DNA of 55,065 bases from Synechococcus sp. (GCA_012270465.1 JAAXIH010000228.1:1-55065); one strand, 5' to 3'. Shown: positions 33,951-45,097, counted from the stretch's first letter. The notes: generated by a model from the letters alone, not told the origin. A program made the numbers and translations.

Positions 33951-34673
33951 ATGGCCAGCTCCAGCGATCCAGTGGCAGCGAGTCGCCTGGTGCGGGCGCA
34001 GCGGGTTCGTAGTGACGTTGTGCCGTGGCTTGCGCCCTTGGCGATCCTCACCACGGAGGACGTTGCTCTACGGCTGTTTTTCCGTCAGATCTCGATCCTT
34101 GGCGCCGAGCATCTGCCCACGGAGGGCCCGGTGTTATTGGCACCCACCCACCGCGCCCGTTGGGATGCCTTGATCTTGCCCAAGGCGGCAGGCCGGCGTG
34201 TCAGTGGCCGGGATTGCCGCTTCATGGTGACCACGACCGAGATGAGCGGATTGCAGGGCTGGTTCCTGCGCCGTTTGGGTTGCTTTGCCATTGATCAGAG
34301 CAAGCCGGGTACCGCCAGCCTTCGCTACGCCTTGGATCTGTTGGCCGATCAGCAGCAGGTGGTGCTGTTCCCCGAGGGGCGGATTAATCGCGACCGGGCT
34401 CCCATCACCGTGGCGCCGGGATTGCCCCGTTTGGCGTCGCTGGCGCAAACCAAAGGACTGGGGTCGGTACCGGTGATTCCGATTGGGATCGCCTACAGCC
34501 GGCGGCTGCCGCGTTGGGGTGATTCCGCAGCGCTCTGTTTTGGTCCCCAGCTCCGCTTGGAAGGCAGTGGCAAAGCAGCGGCTGTGGCCTTGGCAGAGCG
34601 CATTCAACAGGGCATGCGTTCGGCTGAGGAAGCGGCCCGAAGCTGCATCGTCGCTGGTGAAAACGAGGCCTAG
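33951..34673 (+). CDS. lysophospholipid acyltransferase family protein
   Basis: LLAPTHRARWDALIL (H-x4-D type motif), VLFPEGRINRDRAPI. Confidence 0.82.
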   Translation: MASSSDPVAASRLVRAQRVRSDVVPWLAPLAILTTEDVALRLFFRQISILGAEHLPTEGPVLLAPTHRARWDALILPKAAGRRVSGRDCRFMVTTTEMSGLQGWFLRRLGCFAIDQSKPGTASLRYALDLLADQQQVVLFPEGRINRDRAPITVAPGLPRLASLAQTKGLGSVPVIPIGIAYSRRLPRWGDSAALCFGPQLRLEGSGKAAAVALAERIQQGMRSAEEAARSCIVAGENEA

Positions 34674-34704
34674 ATTCCGCCCATCGCTCGGAGTCCTCAG
34701 GCCT

Positions 34705-35226
34705 ATGCGCCGTCTTCTGCTTTCGGCCAGCCTGGCCCTCCTGTTTGCCCCTGTGCCCGCGTTGGCCCAGGCCGAGACCGGTGCCCAAGAGGTTGTTGCG
34801 AGCTCCAGTGGCGACACCTTCAATATCAGTGCCGTCAACGAGCTGTTGGCCCAAGGCGATGCCGAAGCCGCCAGTGGTGATCTAACCGCCGCGATCGACT
34901 CCTACGACAAGGCCCGCAACGCAGCCCGCTCGCTGCTGTCGTTTTATCGGGATCTCAGCGGTGCATTCCGCGGCCTCGATGCGCGGATTCCCAGGGCCAT
35001 GGATGCCAAGGGCCGTGAAGCCATCCAGAAATTGGCTGCTGCCAACCTCCGTCTGGCCGCGGCCTATCGCCGTGAAAATCAGGCCGAGGTGGCTGTGCCC
35101 CTGCTAGTGGAAGTCATCAAGTTGATGACCCCCGCCAACGAAGATGGCCGTAAGGCGTATCAGCAGTTGCTGGAGATTGGCTTTGTCTCCATCCCCTACA
35201 ACGCCCCAGCTCCGCGCTCCAACTGA
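34705..35226 (+). CDS. secreted conserved hypothetical protein, helical/TPR-like
   Basis: signal peptide MRRLLLSASLALLFAPVPALAQAE; start set at 34705. Confidence 0.7.
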   Translation: MRRLLLSASLALLFAPVPALAQAETGAQEVVASSSGDTFNISAVNELLAQGDAEAASGDLTAAIDSYDKARNAARSLLSFYRDLSGAFRGLDARIPRAMDAKGREAIQKLAAANLRLAAAYRRENQAEVAVPLLVEVIKLMTPANEDGRKAYQQLLEIGFVSIPYNAPAPRSN

Positions 35227-35241
35227 TTTTCAGGGCAATTC

Positions 35242-35475
35242 ATGGTTCAACCCGATGCTGTGGCGGCGGCGATCCGCCAAGCCCTGCCTGATGCGCAGGT
35301 TCAAGTCGAAGATCTCACCGGTGGTGGCGATCATCTGCAAGTCACCGTGGTGTCCGAGGGCTTCCGCGATCTCACGCGGGTGAAGCAGCATCAGCTTGTG
35401 TATGGCGCCCTCAGCCAAGAGCTCGCCAGCGAAGCCATTCACGCTTTGGCCCTCTCCACCTCTTGCCCCTCGTAG
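35242..35475 (+). CDS. BolA family protein
   Basis: [36 protein letters not shown]. Confidence 0.93.
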   Translation: MVQPDAVAAAIRQALPDAQVQVEDLTGGGDHLQVTVVSEGFRDLTRVKQHQLVYGALSQELASEAIHALALSTSCPS

Positions 35476-35499
35476 GGTTTCCTCCTAGCCACTTCCGTT

Positions 35500-35823
35500 A
35501 TGGACGCTCAGCTCAAAAGCCGAATTGAAACCCTGGTCGGCTCGAGCCCTGTCTTCATCTTTATGAAGGGCAGCAAGCTCATGCCTCAGTGCGGTTTCTC
35601 CAACAACGTGGTGCAAATCTTCCACTCGCTCGGGGTTCCCTTTGAAACCTTTGACGTGCTCTCCGACATGGAGATTCGTCAGGGCATCAAGGAGTTTTCT
35701 AATTGGCCCACCATCCCGCAGGTGTACCTCAATGGTGAGTTCCTGGGCGGCTCCGACATCATGATCGAGATGTACAACTCCGGTGAGCTGCGCGAAACCG
35801 TGACGGTGGCTCTGGCTAGCTGA
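35500..35823 (+). CDS. grxD: monothiol glutaredoxin, Grx4 family
   Basis: VFIFMKGSKLMPQCGFSNNVVQIF; WPTIPQVYLNGEFLGGSDIM. Confidence 0.95.
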   Translation: MDAQLKSRIETLVGSSPVFIFMKGSKLMPQCGFSNNVVQIFHSLGVPFETFDVLSDMEIRQGIKEFSNWPTIPQVYLNGEFLGGSDIMIEMYNSGELRETVTVALAS

Positions 35824-35827
35824 CAGC

Positions 35828-36097
35828 GTGATTGAGGTCACCCGCAGCTGCCCTGAGCAGCGGATTGATGAGCTTCAGGTGCGCCAATGGCCGATTTGGA
35901 GCTGTGAAGCCAGCACCTTCCCCTGGGAGTACGACCAGCGGGAAGTGTGTTGGCTGCTCGAGGGCGATGTGACTGTGACCCCGGAGAACGGAGAACCGGT
36001 GCGCTTTGGTGCTGGAGATCTGGTGGAGTTCAGCGCTGGCTTGCGCTGCACCTGGCAGGTCCATCAAGCGGTGCGCAAGCACTATTGCTTTGGCTGA
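35828..36097 (+). CDS. cupin domain protein (DUF861-like)
   Basis: EVCWLLEGDVTVTPENGEPVRFGAGDLVEFSAGLRCTWQV. Confidence 0.8.
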   Translation: MIEVTRSCPEQRIDELQVRQWPIWSCEASTFPWEYDQREVCWLLEGDVTVTPENGEPVRFGAGDLVEFSAGLRCTWQVHQAVRKHYCFG

Positions 36098-36100
36098 GGC

Positions 36101-36367
36101 TTAGCGCCGCTCGGTTTCAAACAGTGTGCGCGGATCGCCGTCGGGGCCAAAAAAGCTGGAGGGATCCATCAGCCAGCGGTCAATGAACTCTTCAAAGCGG
36201 CGTTGGCTCAGGGGATCGAGCTGTTGGCTGCGGCGCAGGGCATGGATGAATCCATCGGCATACAGCCTCAGCTCTGAGGGACTGTGGTGCCGCAGGGTCA
36301 GTTCCTGACAGGCGTCGATCAGGCTCTGAAAGTGGCGGATTGCGTCAGGGTCCTGTAACGCAGTCAT
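36101..36367 (-). CDS. cyanobacterial conserved hypothetical (possibly DUF6761)
   Basis: 88-aa ORF; family name from memory only. Confidence 0.6.
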   Translation of the reverse strand: MTALQDPDAIRHFQSLIDACQELTLRHHSPSELRLYADGFIHALRRSQQLDPLSQRRFEEFIDRWLMDPSSFFGPDGDPRTLFETERR

Positions 36368-36441
36368 GGGGGACAGCTAGGAAGGCATCGCCTGTTACCA
36401 GCATGCCGATAAAACCGGTTTACGGTAGACGGAACAGGTCT

Positions 36442-37209
36442 ATGTGTGTGTCTGCCTCCGAGGCGTCCAACTCCAGTTGCATTCTCGTGGTGGAGCCTCA
36501 TCCCACCTTGCGGATGGTGCTGGCGCAGCGTTTGCGTCAAGACGGGCACATGACAGCTGCCGTGGCCTCGGCCGCTGAAGCCATGCAGTTGTGCCTCGAT
36601 CAGCAACCCGACCTGCTGGTCAGCGCAGAATTGCTCGAGGAAACCACAGCACTCAAGCTGGGCGCCCAGCTCCGCTGCCCGGTGATGGTGCTGACGGCCC
36701 GCACAGGGGCCGAAGCGGTGGTCTCACTGCTGGACTCCGGCGCTGAAGACGTGCTGCGCAAGCCCTTTGGCTTGGAAGAAATGGCGGCCCGCTGCCGCAA
36801 GCTGCTGACCCGCAGCGGTGGTTTGCAGGAGCAGGTCACCGTTGGTCCCCTCAGCGTTCATCTGCTGCTGCGCCAGGTCACCTTGCGCGATCAGCCCGTT
36901 GAGCTCAGTCCGCGGGAATTTGCGCTGCTCTGCGCGCTGTTGATGCCCCCCGGCCATGTGCGCAGCCGCCAAGAGTTGCTCACCATGGCCTGGCCTCCCT
37001 TTAGTGGTGGGCCAAGGTCTGTGGATACGCAGGTGCTCACCCTGCGCCGAAAGCTGGAACAGGCCGGCCTTGGCGAAGGCGGCGGGATTGAAACGGTGCG
37101 CCAGCAGGGCTATCGCTTCAGCCTCGACAACCTGCCGGAACGCTCTCTAGATCTGGGTGATCCAGCGGAGGCCAGCCAACAGCTCAATGGCCAGCATCAA
37201 CCCGCTTGA
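36442..37209 (+). CDS. OmpR/PhoB-family response regulator with atypical receiver
   Basis: receiver VLTART and LRKPFG retained; PDLLVSAELL lacks Asp; wHTH C-terminus ELSPREFALLCALL...VDTQVLTLRRKLE...TVRQQGYRF. Confidence 0.85.
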   Translation: MCVSASEASNSSCILVVEPHPTLRMVLAQRLRQDGHMTAAVASAAEAMQLCLDQQPDLLVSAELLEETTALKLGAQLRCPVMVLTARTGAEAVVSLLDSGAEDVLRKPFGLEEMAARCRKLLTRSGGLQEQVTVGPLSVHLLLRQVTLRDQPVELSPREFALLCALLMPPGHVRSRQELLTMAWPPFSGGPRSVDTQVLTLRRKLEQAGLGEGGGIETVRQQGYRFSLDNLPERSLDLGDPAEASQQLNGQHQPA

Positions 37210-37692
37210 TATCGCGAGCAGTTGGTAGGTCCAAGGCGGCGTTAGCCGTTGCACGCTGCTGGTGTCCACACCACTGGCGCTGCTGAAGCGAACCAGAAAA
37301 TCATCAAAACGCTCCACGCGCTGCGGCAGCAGATGGGCTTGGCTGCCGCCGCGGATGTAATAGACGCGTCCTCCTTGGCTGGTGCCCACAGGCACCAAAG
37401 CTTTGACATCACCCCAGCTCAGCTGCCAGCCCCGCTTGATCACTGAGGCGCACCAGGGCGCAGGCCCCACCCGCACGCCTTCAGCGCTGAGCTCCACCCG
37501 TTCACTCACCAACGCCAGCACCAACACCAACCCCAAGACCACCATCACCAGCAGCCAGAGCCGCATCGCTCCAGCGGCAAAGGCAGGCAGTGGCAACACC
37601 AGCGCCAGGTACAGCAACACCAAGGTGCTACGGATCAGCGGCGCCATCGGGTAGACGTGCGGCCCGCCAGTGCTGCTGGGGAGTTCAGTCAT
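37147..37692 (-). CDS. conserved hypothetical membrane protein
   Basis: two N-terminal TMs plus one C-terminal TM; convergent overlap with 36442..37209. Confidence 0.65.
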   Translation of the reverse strand: MTELPSSTGGPHVYPMAPLIRSTLVLLYLALVLPLPAFAAGAMRLWLLVMVVLGLVLVLALVSERVELSAEGVRVGPAPWCASVIKRGWQLSWGDVKALVPVGTSQGGRVYYIRGGSQAHLLPQRVERFDDFLVRFSSASGVDTSSVQRLTPPWTYQLLAISSGLMLAIELLAGLRWITQI

Positions 37693-37771
37693 GGCGAGGA
37701 GCTTAGGAATGATTCCTTTGCTCTGGAGCGGTGGCTACCACTGAGGGGGCTGACCCCGTTGTGCGTTCCCC

Positions 37772-39166
37772 GTGGAGACTTCTCGCCCTGGCCTTGACCT
37801 CGAGACCAACCTCGGCCATCGCCTGCATCAACGCAGCCAAACCGATGCCGTGTTGCCGCGCGATCAGCTGGCGAAGCATGGCTTGCACGCCGATCTGGCC
37901 TACCAGCTCATCCACGACCACCTGATGCTGGATGGCAACGCCATGCTCAATTTGGCGACCTTTGTCGGCACCTGGATGGAGCCAGAAGCGCTGCATCTGA
38001 TGCGCGAGTGCGCCGACAAAAACATGATCGATAAGGACGAATATCCCCAAACCGCCGAGCTGGAGAATCGCTGCCTGCGCATGCTGGCCAGGCTTTGGAA
38101 TGCGCCTGATCCCGAGGCTGCCGTTGGCACCTCCACCACCGGCTCCAGCGAAGCGTGCATGCTGGGCGGCATGGTGTTGCGTTGGCATTGGCGTCAACGC
38201 CGCGCTGCCCAAGGCCTTGATGATCGGCGCCCCAATTTGGTGATGGGCACCAACACCCAGATCTGCTGGGACAAGTTCTGTGCCTACTTCGATGTGGAAG
38301 CGCGCATGGTGCCGATCTCACGCGAGCACCTGCAGATGACCGCTGAAGGCGCGGTGGCGGCTTGCGATGAGAACACCATTGGTGTGGTGGGTGTGCTCGG
38401 CAGCACCTTTGATGGCAGCTATGAGCCGATTGAAGCCATCCAAAAGGAGCTGGATCAGCTGCAACAGCGCACCGGACTCGACATCCCCATCCATGTCGAT
38501 GGTGCCTCCGGTGCCTTTGTGGCGCCGTTTAATTCGCCTGAGCTGCGCTGGGATTTCCGCTTGCCCCGCGTGAAGTCGATCAACACCAGCGGCCATAAAT
38601 ACGGCGGTGTTCTCCCCGGTGTGGGCTGGGTGTTGTGGCGTGAGCAGGCCGATCTGCCCGAGGAGCTGCGCTTCAACGTCAACTACCTCGGCGGCCAGAT
38701 GCCAACGATCGGCATGAACTTCTCCCGGCCTGGAGCCCAGGTGGTGGCGCAGTACTTCAACTTCATTCACCTCGGCCATGGCGGCTACTGCCAGCGCATG
38801 GCTTGCCTGGAGACCACGGCGTCTTACATCGCTGATTCGATTGCAGCGATGGCACCGCTGAAGTTGCTGAGCCATCCCCGCGGGCAGCTCCCGGTGTTTG
38901 CCGTCACGCTCGAGGATTCGGTGGACACCTGGACGGTGTTCCAACTTTCCGAACGCCTGCGCGCGCGGGGTTGGCAAGTTCCCGCCTACACCATGCCGGC
39001 AGCCTGTGAGGATCTGGCCGTGCTGCGCTTTGTGATCCGCGCTGGTTTCACGCGCGATATGGCTGATCTGTTGCTGCGTGATCTCCAGAACGCTGTGGAT
39101 TGGTTCCAACAACTCAGCAGCCCGATGCCCGACCCCAATCCTGAGCATCGGCCCTTCCACCATTGA
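37772..39166 (+). CDS. gadB: glutamate decarboxylase-like PLP-dependent enzyme
   Basis: GTSTTGSSEACMLGGMVLRW; HVDGASGAFVAPF; INTSGHKYGGVLPGVGWVLWR. Confidence 0.92.
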   Translation: METSRPGLDLETNLGHRLHQRSQTDAVLPRDQLAKHGLHADLAYQLIHDHLMLDGNAMLNLATFVGTWMEPEALHLMRECADKNMIDKDEYPQTAELENRCLRMLARLWNAPDPEAAVGTSTTGSSEACMLGGMVLRWHWRQRRAAQGLDDRRPNLVMGTNTQICWDKFCAYFDVEARMVPISREHLQMTAEGAVAACDENTIGVVGVLGSTFDGSYEPIEAIQKELDQLQQRTGLDIPIHVDGASGAFVAPFNSPELRWDFRLPRVKSINTSGHKYGGVLPGVGWVLWREQADLPEELRFNVNYLGGQMPTIGMNFSRPGAQVVAQYFNFIHLGHGGYCQRMACLETTASYIADSIAAMAPLKLLSHPRGQLPVFAVTLEDSVDTWTVFQLSERLRARGWQVPAYTMPAACEDLAVLRFVIRAGFTRDMADLLLRDLQNAVDWFQQLSSPMPDPNPEHRPFHH

Positions 39167-39840
39167 TGGACACCAGTTCGTTTCAGCACTACCTGGTGGG
39201 TCTGCTGGCCATTGGCAACAACGTGTCGGCGTTAGGCGCGTTTCTGCTCCATACCCAGGGCATGCCTCGCGCCAAGGTGAAGCGCTTGATCTTGATGAGC
39301 AGCCTGGCCTGCTTGCTCACCTTGGTGCTGTTCATGTTGGTGGGCACCCGCATCCTCGATTTTTTCGGGATCTCCGTCAGCGCCTTTCAGATCGCTGGCG
39401 GCCTGCTGCTCGGGGGTGTGGGCCTCGAGATGATGAACTCACGCTCGCCATTGCCGGCTGATGGCGAGCCATCGGCTTCCAGCTCGCCGAAGCCCGATCT
39501 CAGTGATGCGCAGTTTTATTCCGCTGCGGTGGTGCCGATCGGCATCCCGCTCACCATCGGTGCTGGCACGCTTTCGGCCGTGGTGCTGTTTGCCGAAACG
39601 GCTTACCGCAATGGCACCTTGCTGAATCTGCTGGCTGCGATTGTGATCTTGGTGCTGGTGAACACCGCCATCTTCCGCTTCAGCAGCCGGATCATGGCTT
39701 GGCTCGGGGAGGTGGGGGTCACGATCTTCATCAAGCTGATGGGCCTGTTCACCCTGGCCATCGGCGTGGAATTTCTCACCAAAGGTCTGGGGGCGATCTA
39801 CCTCAACCTGCGCGATGGGACGCTGGCGTCATTGGGGTAG
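39163..39840 (+). CDS. MarC family membrane protein
   Basis: YSAAVVPIGIPLTIGAGTLSAVVLFAETAY; six-TM pattern. Confidence 0.85.
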   Translation: MMDTSSFQHYLVGLLAIGNNVSALGAFLLHTQGMPRAKVKRLILMSSLACLLTLVLFMLVGTRILDFFGISVSAFQIAGGLLLGGVGLEMMNSRSPLPADGEPSASSSPKPDLSDAQFYSAAVVPIGIPLTIGAGTLSAVVLFAETAYRNGTLLNLLAAIVILVLVNTAIFRFSSRIMAWLGEVGVTIFIKLMGLFTLAIGVEFLTKGLGAIYLNLRDGTLASLG

Positions 39841-41376
39841 GGCCCAGGGATTGAGGCCCAGATCAGCGCCGATGCGGTGGGCGCAGGCAAAGCCACTGAA
39901 GGCCACAGCATTCAGCCCTTGGCCGGGGAAGCAGGAATCGCCAACGCAGTAGAGACCATCAACGCCGGTGCGGTTAAACGGCATCGGCAGCAGGCCTGGA
40001 AGACGCAACGCCGGGATCGGTCCATAGCTGCCTTGGTGGCGGCCCAGGAAGCGGCGATGGCTGCGGGGCGTGCCCACTTCGCGGTGATGAATGCCGCCAC
40101 TGAGGCCAGGTAAGAGCAATGTCTCTAGGCGCTGGATCAAACGGTCGGCATCGGCCTGTTTTTTGGCGTTGTAAGCCTCTGGGCCAAGCCCTTGCCAGTG
40201 CTCCATCGCCGAGGGGGTGAAGCAGTGCAGGATGTGCCGCCCGCTGGGGGCGAGCTCAGGATCCAGCAGGCTTGGCATCGAGACAAAGATCACCCCCTGC
40301 TCGTCTTCCATCGCTTGCCAGTCCTCCAGCAGCAGGTGGTGGCAGTGGAATCCGCTGGGTACCAGTGACGCATCGATGCCCAGATGCAGCGACAGGAATG
40401 ACGGCGAGGCCTTGTAGCGCTTGCGCCAACGGGCTTCCCGCTGGGGGGTGTGATCGGCGTCCACTAGCGGTGCTTTGGCTGAACCCTCACCACTGAAGGT
40501 GTCCCAGCGGGTGGCATTGCTCACCACGCGGCGGGCATGGATCGTTTCGCCACCGGCGAGCTCAACGCCAACGGCTTGGTTGCCGTCCATCAGCACGCGC
40601 GTCACGCGGGCCTTGTAGCGAATCTCGCCGCCGTGGCGCTCGAGGCCGCTCACCAATTTGCGCGCAATCGTGCCAACGCCGCCTTTGGGGTAGTTGATGC
40701 CGCCGGCATGGCGATCGGAAAACACCATGCCGGCATTGATCATCGGGGTGAGATCCGCTGGCATCACCGACCAGCAGAAGCACTCCATGTCAATGAACTG
40801 GAGCAGCTGGGGATCGTTGATGTGCTGGCGGGCCACATCGCCAACGTTGAACGGCAGCCAGCGGGCAAGGCCTAGGCAAGCCAGTGGAGCCCTGAAAAAC
40901 ACCTTGGCGAGGTAGGCCGGATCCTCCAGCGAGAGCAGCGGCATCGCATCGAGGCAGCGGAACACCTGCCAGCAGGTGTCATAGAAGGCGCGGATCCCCT
41001 TGGCTTCATGGGGAAATAGGGCGCTGAGCCGCTCGACAAAGCTCTCGTAATCACGATCCACGGCCACGTTGAGGCCGCCGGGCAGGTGGTATTCCAGCTG
41101 GGCTGGATCGGGGATGGTGTCGCAGTGCTCCCCCACATCAGCCAGGGCCCGGGTGAGCAGGTTGGTGTGACCCTTCTCGCCGAAGCCAAAAATCATCGAG
41201 GCGCCCACATCAAACGTGTAGCCGGCTCGCTTGAAACTGCCGCCGCTGCCTCCAGGAATCAGATAGCGCTCCAGCACCAGCACCTTGGCCCCTTTGGCCG
41301 CCAGTTGGCTGGCGGTGACCAGCCCGCCAATGCCGGCGCCGATCACGATCACGTCCCAATGGGGGCTGCTGCTCAC
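39829..41376 (-). CDS. crtH: carotenoid (cis-carotene) isomerase
   Basis: [59 protein letters not shown]. Confidence 0.9.
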   Translation of the reverse strand: MSSSPHWDVIVIGAGIGGLVTASQLAAKGAKVLVLERYLIPGGSGGSFKRAGYTFDVGASMIFGFGEKGHTNLLTRALADVGEHCDTIPDPAQLEYHLPGGLNVAVDRDYESFVERLSALFPHEAKGIRAFYDTCWQVFRCLDAMPLLSLEDPAYLAKVFFRAPLACLGLARWLPFNVGDVARQHINDPQLLQFIDMECFCWSVMPADLTPMINAGMVFSDRHAGGINYPKGGVGTIARKLVSGLERHGGEIRYKARVTRVLMDGNQAVGVELAGGETIHARRVVSNATRWDTFSGEGSAKAPLVDADHTPQREARWRKRYKASPSFLSLHLGIDASLVPSGFHCHHLLLEDWQAMEDEQGVIFVSMPSLLDPELAPSGRHILHCFTPSAMEHWQGLGPEAYNAKKQADADRLIQRLETLLLPGLSGGIHHREVGTPRSHRRFLGRHQGSYGPIPALRLPGLLPMPFNRTGVDGLYCVGDSCFPGQGLNAVAFSGFACAHRIGADLGLNPWALPQ

Positions 41377-42743
41377 AGGGCCGCTGCAGTGGCTTCGGCG
41401 ACCTTAGGGGCCGAGCCGTAGGGGGCGAGGTCGGCCAGGGCCCGATCGCGGTAGGCCCCATAGCGGCGGCGCTTGTCGCGGATGCGTTCGGGCAGCTCCG
41501 GCAGCAGGCCGAAATTGGGGGGCATCGGTTGGAATTTGCCGCTGGGGGCTTCGCTGATGAAGTGGGTCAAGGCCCCCGCCATGGTGGTGGCCGGTAGGTC
41601 GATGGTGTCTTCGCCGCGGGCGAGCCGGGCGGCGTTGGTGCCGGCGAGCCAGCCCCCAGCGACAGCGGCGGCATAGCCCTCGGTGCCGGTGATCTGCCCT
41701 GCCGCCAGCAGGCTGGGGCGCTGGCGGAATTGCAGGGTTGGCTGGAGCAGCTGGGGGGCCTCCAAGAAGGTGTTGCGGTGCATCACCCCAAAGCGCACAA
41801 AGCTGGCGTTCTCCAGCCCGGGGATGAGCTGTAACACGCGCTTTTGCTCGCCCCACTTGAGGTTGGTCTGGAAGCCCACCAGGTTCCAAAGCCGGCCGTC
41901 TTTGTCCTCCTGGCGGAGCTGCACCACGGCGTAGGCGCGCTTGGCCCGGCGCACATCGCGGTCGTTCACATCCCCCCAGCGCTGGTCCCACAGCCCAATC
42001 GGTTTGAGCGGGCCGTAGCGCATGGTGTCTTCGCCGCGGCGGGCCAACTCCTCAATGGGCAGGCAGCCCTCAAAAAATGTGGCGCTGTCTTTTTCGAAGT
42101 CCTTGAGTTCCGCTTGTTCGGCCGATAGCAGGGCCTCGCGGAAGGCGAGGTACTGCTCCTGATTCATCGGGCAGTTGATGTAGTCCGCATCGCCTTTGTC
42201 GTAGCGACTGGCGCGGAAGGCCACCTCCAGATCGATGCTTTCGCCTTCCACGATGGGGCTGGCGGCATCAAAAAAATGGCAGTCCTCGCGTCCGGTGAAG
42301 GCGCGCAGGTCTTCGGCTAACGGTTCGCTGGTCAGCGGCCCAGTGGCCAGCACCGTGATTTGCTCAGGCTCAGGCAGCCGCTGCTGCTCACGCCGCTCAA
42401 TCGTCACCAGCGGGTGGGCATCGAGCGCTGCTGTGAGTGCGGCGCTGTAGCGGCCGCGATCAACGGCTAAAGCCCCGCCGGCTGGCACGGCGTGGTGATC
42501 AGCAGTGCCGATGACCAGCGAACCCAAACGACGCAGCTCCTCCTGCAGCAGGCCGGCGGCCCGATCGCTGCTCAGAGCTCCAAAACTGTTGCTGCAAACC
42601 AGCTCACCAAATTCGCTGCTGTGGTGCGCTGGGGAGCGGCGCAGCGGCCGCATTTCCACCAAGGTGACCGGGATTCCTGCTTGAGCCACCTGCCAGGCGG
42701 CTTCGGTGCCGGCGAGGCCGGCTCCGATCACCAAAACGTTCAA
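41373..42743 (-). CDS. trmFO: FADH2-dependent methylenetetrahydrofolate--tRNA-(uracil-54-C5)-methyltransferase
   Basis: [61 protein letters not shown]. Confidence 0.96.
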   Translation of the reverse strand: MNVLVIGAGLAGTEAAWQVAQAGIPVTLVEMRPLRRSPAHHSSEFGELVCSNSFGALSSDRAAGLLQEELRRLGSLVIGTADHHAVPAGGALAVDRGRYSAALTAALDAHPLVTIERREQQRLPEPEQITVLATGPLTSEPLAEDLRAFTGREDCHFFDAASPIVEGESIDLEVAFRASRYDKGDADYINCPMNQEQYLAFREALLSAEQAELKDFEKDSATFFEGCLPIEELARRGEDTMRYGPLKPIGLWDQRWGDVNDRDVRRAKRAYAVVQLRQEDKDGRLWNLVGFQTNLKWGEQKRVLQLIPGLENASFVRFGVMHRNTFLEAPQLLQPTLQFRQRPSLLAAGQITGTEGYAAAVAGGWLAGTNAARLARGEDTIDLPATTMAGALTHFISEAPSGKFQPMPPNFGLLPELPERIRDKRRRYGAYRDRALADLAPYGSAPKVAEATAAAL

Positions 42744-42747
42744 CGGC

Positions 42748-42870
42748 TCAACCGCGTGCTCTCTTCAGCATGAGCTGCAGCTGGCCCACGGCGGCACGAC
42801 CGATGTTGAAACCAGCCCAGCCCACAGCCAGCAGGACCGGGGTGGCGACCAGGACGAGCCGGAGATCCAT
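42748..42870 (-). CDS. psbY: photosystem II protein Y
   Basis: 40-aa [43 protein letters not shown]; not in ORF track. Confidence 0.87.
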   Translation of the reverse strand: MDLRLVLVATPVLLAVGWAGFNIGRAAVGQLQLMLKRARG

Positions 42871-42959
42871 GGGCTAGCAGCACAAAACGGCGCTGATCCT
42901 ACGGAATAATCCGCTTGTGCTGGAAGGCCTTTTGCCTTTTGCAGTAATTCGCTGTGCGC

Positions 42960-43460
42960 TCAGCCCAGCGCAGCGTGCTGCTCGGCGAGCTGGCGGTAGT
43001 GCCGGGCATGGCTGCGTTGCCCGGCCACCGCTTCACTACTGAGTTCTCGTTTGACCGCTGCCGGTGCACCCATCACCAGGGCCCCGGCCGGCACATCTTT
43101 GGTGACGACAGCTCCGGCAGCCACCAGGGCGCCTGGTCCCACGCTGACGCCATTGAGAACGATGGCGCCGATGCCGATCAGGCAGCCATCGCCGAGGGTC
43201 GCGCCGTGGATCACTGCCCGGTGGCCGATGGTCACATCGCGGCCAATCAGCACTGGCTCACCTGGATCGCCATGGAGCACGGCGCCATCTTGAACATTGC
43301 TGCCTTCGCCGATGCGGATGCTGGCGAGGTCCCCGCGGGCCACCGCGGTGGGCCAGAGACTGGCACCTGCATCGAGCTGAACATCCCCAATCACCACAGC
43401 GCTTGGTGCCACCCAGGCAGCGTTGCTGAGGTTCGGCTGAGGCCAGGGGGCAGAGCTCAT
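42960..43460 (-). CDS. gamma carbonic anhydrase family protein
   Basis: left-handed beta-helix hexapeptides, [47 protein letters not shown]; start set at MSSAPW. Confidence 0.9.
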   Translation of the reverse strand: MSSAPWPQPNLSNAAWVAPSAVVIGDVQLDAGASLWPTAVARGDLASIRIGEGSNVQDGAVLHGDPGEPVLIGRDVTIGHRAVIHGATLGDGCLIGIGAIVLNGVSVGPGALVAAGAVVTKDVPAGALVMGAPAAVKRELSSEAVAGQRSHARHYRQLAEQHAALG

Positions 43461-43510
43461 GGGGCTGGGGTGGTGCGCGTGATAATTTTCGGTTTCGCCC
43501 TTCGGGGCAT

Positions 43511-43582
43511 GGGTCGCTAGCTCAGCGGTAGAGCATCCGGCTTTTAACCGGCTGGTCCTGAGTTCGAATCTCAGGCGACCCA
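43511..43582 (+). tRNA. tRNA-Lys(UUU)
   Basis: acceptor GGGTCGC/GCGACCC, anticodon loop CTTTTAA, GTTCGAATC T-arm. Confidence 0.95.
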
Positions 43583-43595
43583 TAAATTTATTGAT

Positions 43596-44720
43596 GTGAT
43601 CGAGGTCGACCTCGCCATTGTTGGAGCCGGCCTAGCCGGTTGCGCCCTCACCCATTGTTTGGGGCGGAGCGGTTTTGCTGGCCGCACCCTGCTGATCGAA
43701 GCGGGCCGTGGACCGGGCGGCCGCGCCTCCAGCCGCAGGCACCGCGGTGATCCGAATTGGCGGCTTGACCATGGAGCTCCAGCGCTGAATTTCACTGCCG
43801 CACCGCAAGGTGCGCTGGCTGAGCTGTTGCAGCCCCTGTTGGATCAAGGGGTGTTGGTGAAGGAGCAGCGTCCGCTGGTTTGGCTGGATGGCGAGGCCCA
43901 GCGGATCGATGGGCCGCCCCAGGGGCTCAGTTATGCAGGGGCGCCCGCCATGGCGAGCCTCGCGGAAGCTTTGCTGGCCCAGGCTCCTGAGCGTCACCAG
44001 AGTGTGTTTGGTTGTCGCCTGCGCTCGCTTGAGTACAGCTCAGGTCGCTGGCAGCTGGCCAACACCGAGCGCACGGAGCTGTTTGCAGCCCAACGTCTCG
44101 TGCTCACTGGCACGCTGCTGGCCCATCCCCGTTCGCTGGCGATGCTGGCTTGGGGAGAACCGCCACTGCGCTCAGCGGTGCCGAGCGGCGCTGATCCTCA
44201 GCTGGATGCTGCTTTGCAGGCGATTGCTCGGATTGAGGCCAGTGTGCGCTGGAACTTGATGCTGGCCTTGCCAGCTGCCGAAATCAGGGATCTTCCGCGC
44301 CAGATCCTGTTGAACCCAGCCGCGCAAGAGCGTTGGGCCATTGAGCGCTTGGTGCTGCAACCCCAAAGCGATGGCCGCTTGGGGCTGGTGGTGCATGGCC
44401 TCGATGATGGCCAGAGCATCACGCCAGAGAGCCAGCCCGTTCTGCTGCGCCATCACGAGCAACGTTTGCGCTCTGCCTTGCCGGAGGTGTTGCGTGCATG
44501 GCCTGAGCTGCAACGCGCCCTTGAGCAGGCCGAGTCCCATGGGGTGATGCGCTGGGGTGCTGCGGTGCCAACAGCGGGTGGATTGCCACCGGAGTTGCAG
44601 TGGTGTTCCAAGAGTGCGGTTGGATTTGCAGGTGATTGGATCAAGGGCCCTGGTTATGGCTGCGGCGAAGGTGCATTGCGCAGTGCCATGGCATTAGCTG
44701 AGCAGCTCAAGTTGGCCTGA
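43596..44720 (+). CDS. NAD(P)/FAD-dependent oxidoreductase, renalase-like
   Basis: [46 protein letters not shown]-terminal [22 protein letters not shown]. Confidence 0.9.
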   Translation: MIEVDLAIVGAGLAGCALTHCLGRSGFAGRTLLIEAGRGPGGRASSRRHRGDPNWRLDHGAPALNFTAAPQGALAELLQPLLDQGVLVKEQRPLVWLDGEAQRIDGPPQGLSYAGAPAMASLAEALLAQAPERHQSVFGCRLRSLEYSSGRWQLANTERTELFAAQRLVLTGTLLAHPRSLAMLAWGEPPLRSAVPSGADPQLDAALQAIARIEASVRWNLMLALPAAEIRDLPRQILLNPAAQERWAIERLVLQPQSDGRLGLVVHGLDDGQSITPESQPVLLRHHEQRLRSALPEVLRAWPELQRALEQAESHGVMRWGAAVPTAGGLPPELQWCSKSAVGFAGDWIKGPGYGCGEGALRSAMALAEQLKLA

Positions 44721-45013
44721 TTGTGAGTATTTCCTCTGGCCAATAATTAATTCAATCTGAGCCTGGGTCCGGCTGGTCTTATTTGGCTACCTTGAAATTA
44801 AATTCGATTGCTTCCAATGGCTTGGCTGCATTTGATGTGTGTTCCTTTCGTGCTCACTTATCTGATGCAGCCCGCCCGTTTGCCTGGCGGATCCCACGGC
44901 CATCGCAGCGTGGTTCAGCGCCATGGCAGGGAGCAAGGGGCCTGGCAGCAACCCATTGGTTTGCTTTGAAGCTGTGCTGCGTGGAGGCTCTCAGCTAGTG
45001 TGTGAGCTCCCAA

Positions 45014-45087
45014 CGGGGCGTAGCTCAGCTTGGTAGAGCGCCGTCTTTGGGAGGCGGATGCCGTAGGTTCGAATCCTATCGCCCCGA
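45014..45087 (+). tRNA. tRNA-Pro(UGG)
   Basis: CGGGGCG/CGCCCCG acceptor; anticodon loop TTTGGGA; GTTCGAATC. Confidence 0.95.
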
Positions 45088-45097
45088 TGGATCAAAA

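Noticed and set aside
34134-34838. 234-aa minus ORF opposite the acyltransferase
   Set aside because: Spans an intergenic junction and lacks domains; plus-strand genes are clear
38318-39163. 281-aa minus ORF inside the GAD gene
   Set aside because: Antisense shadow of a PLP enzyme with intact active site
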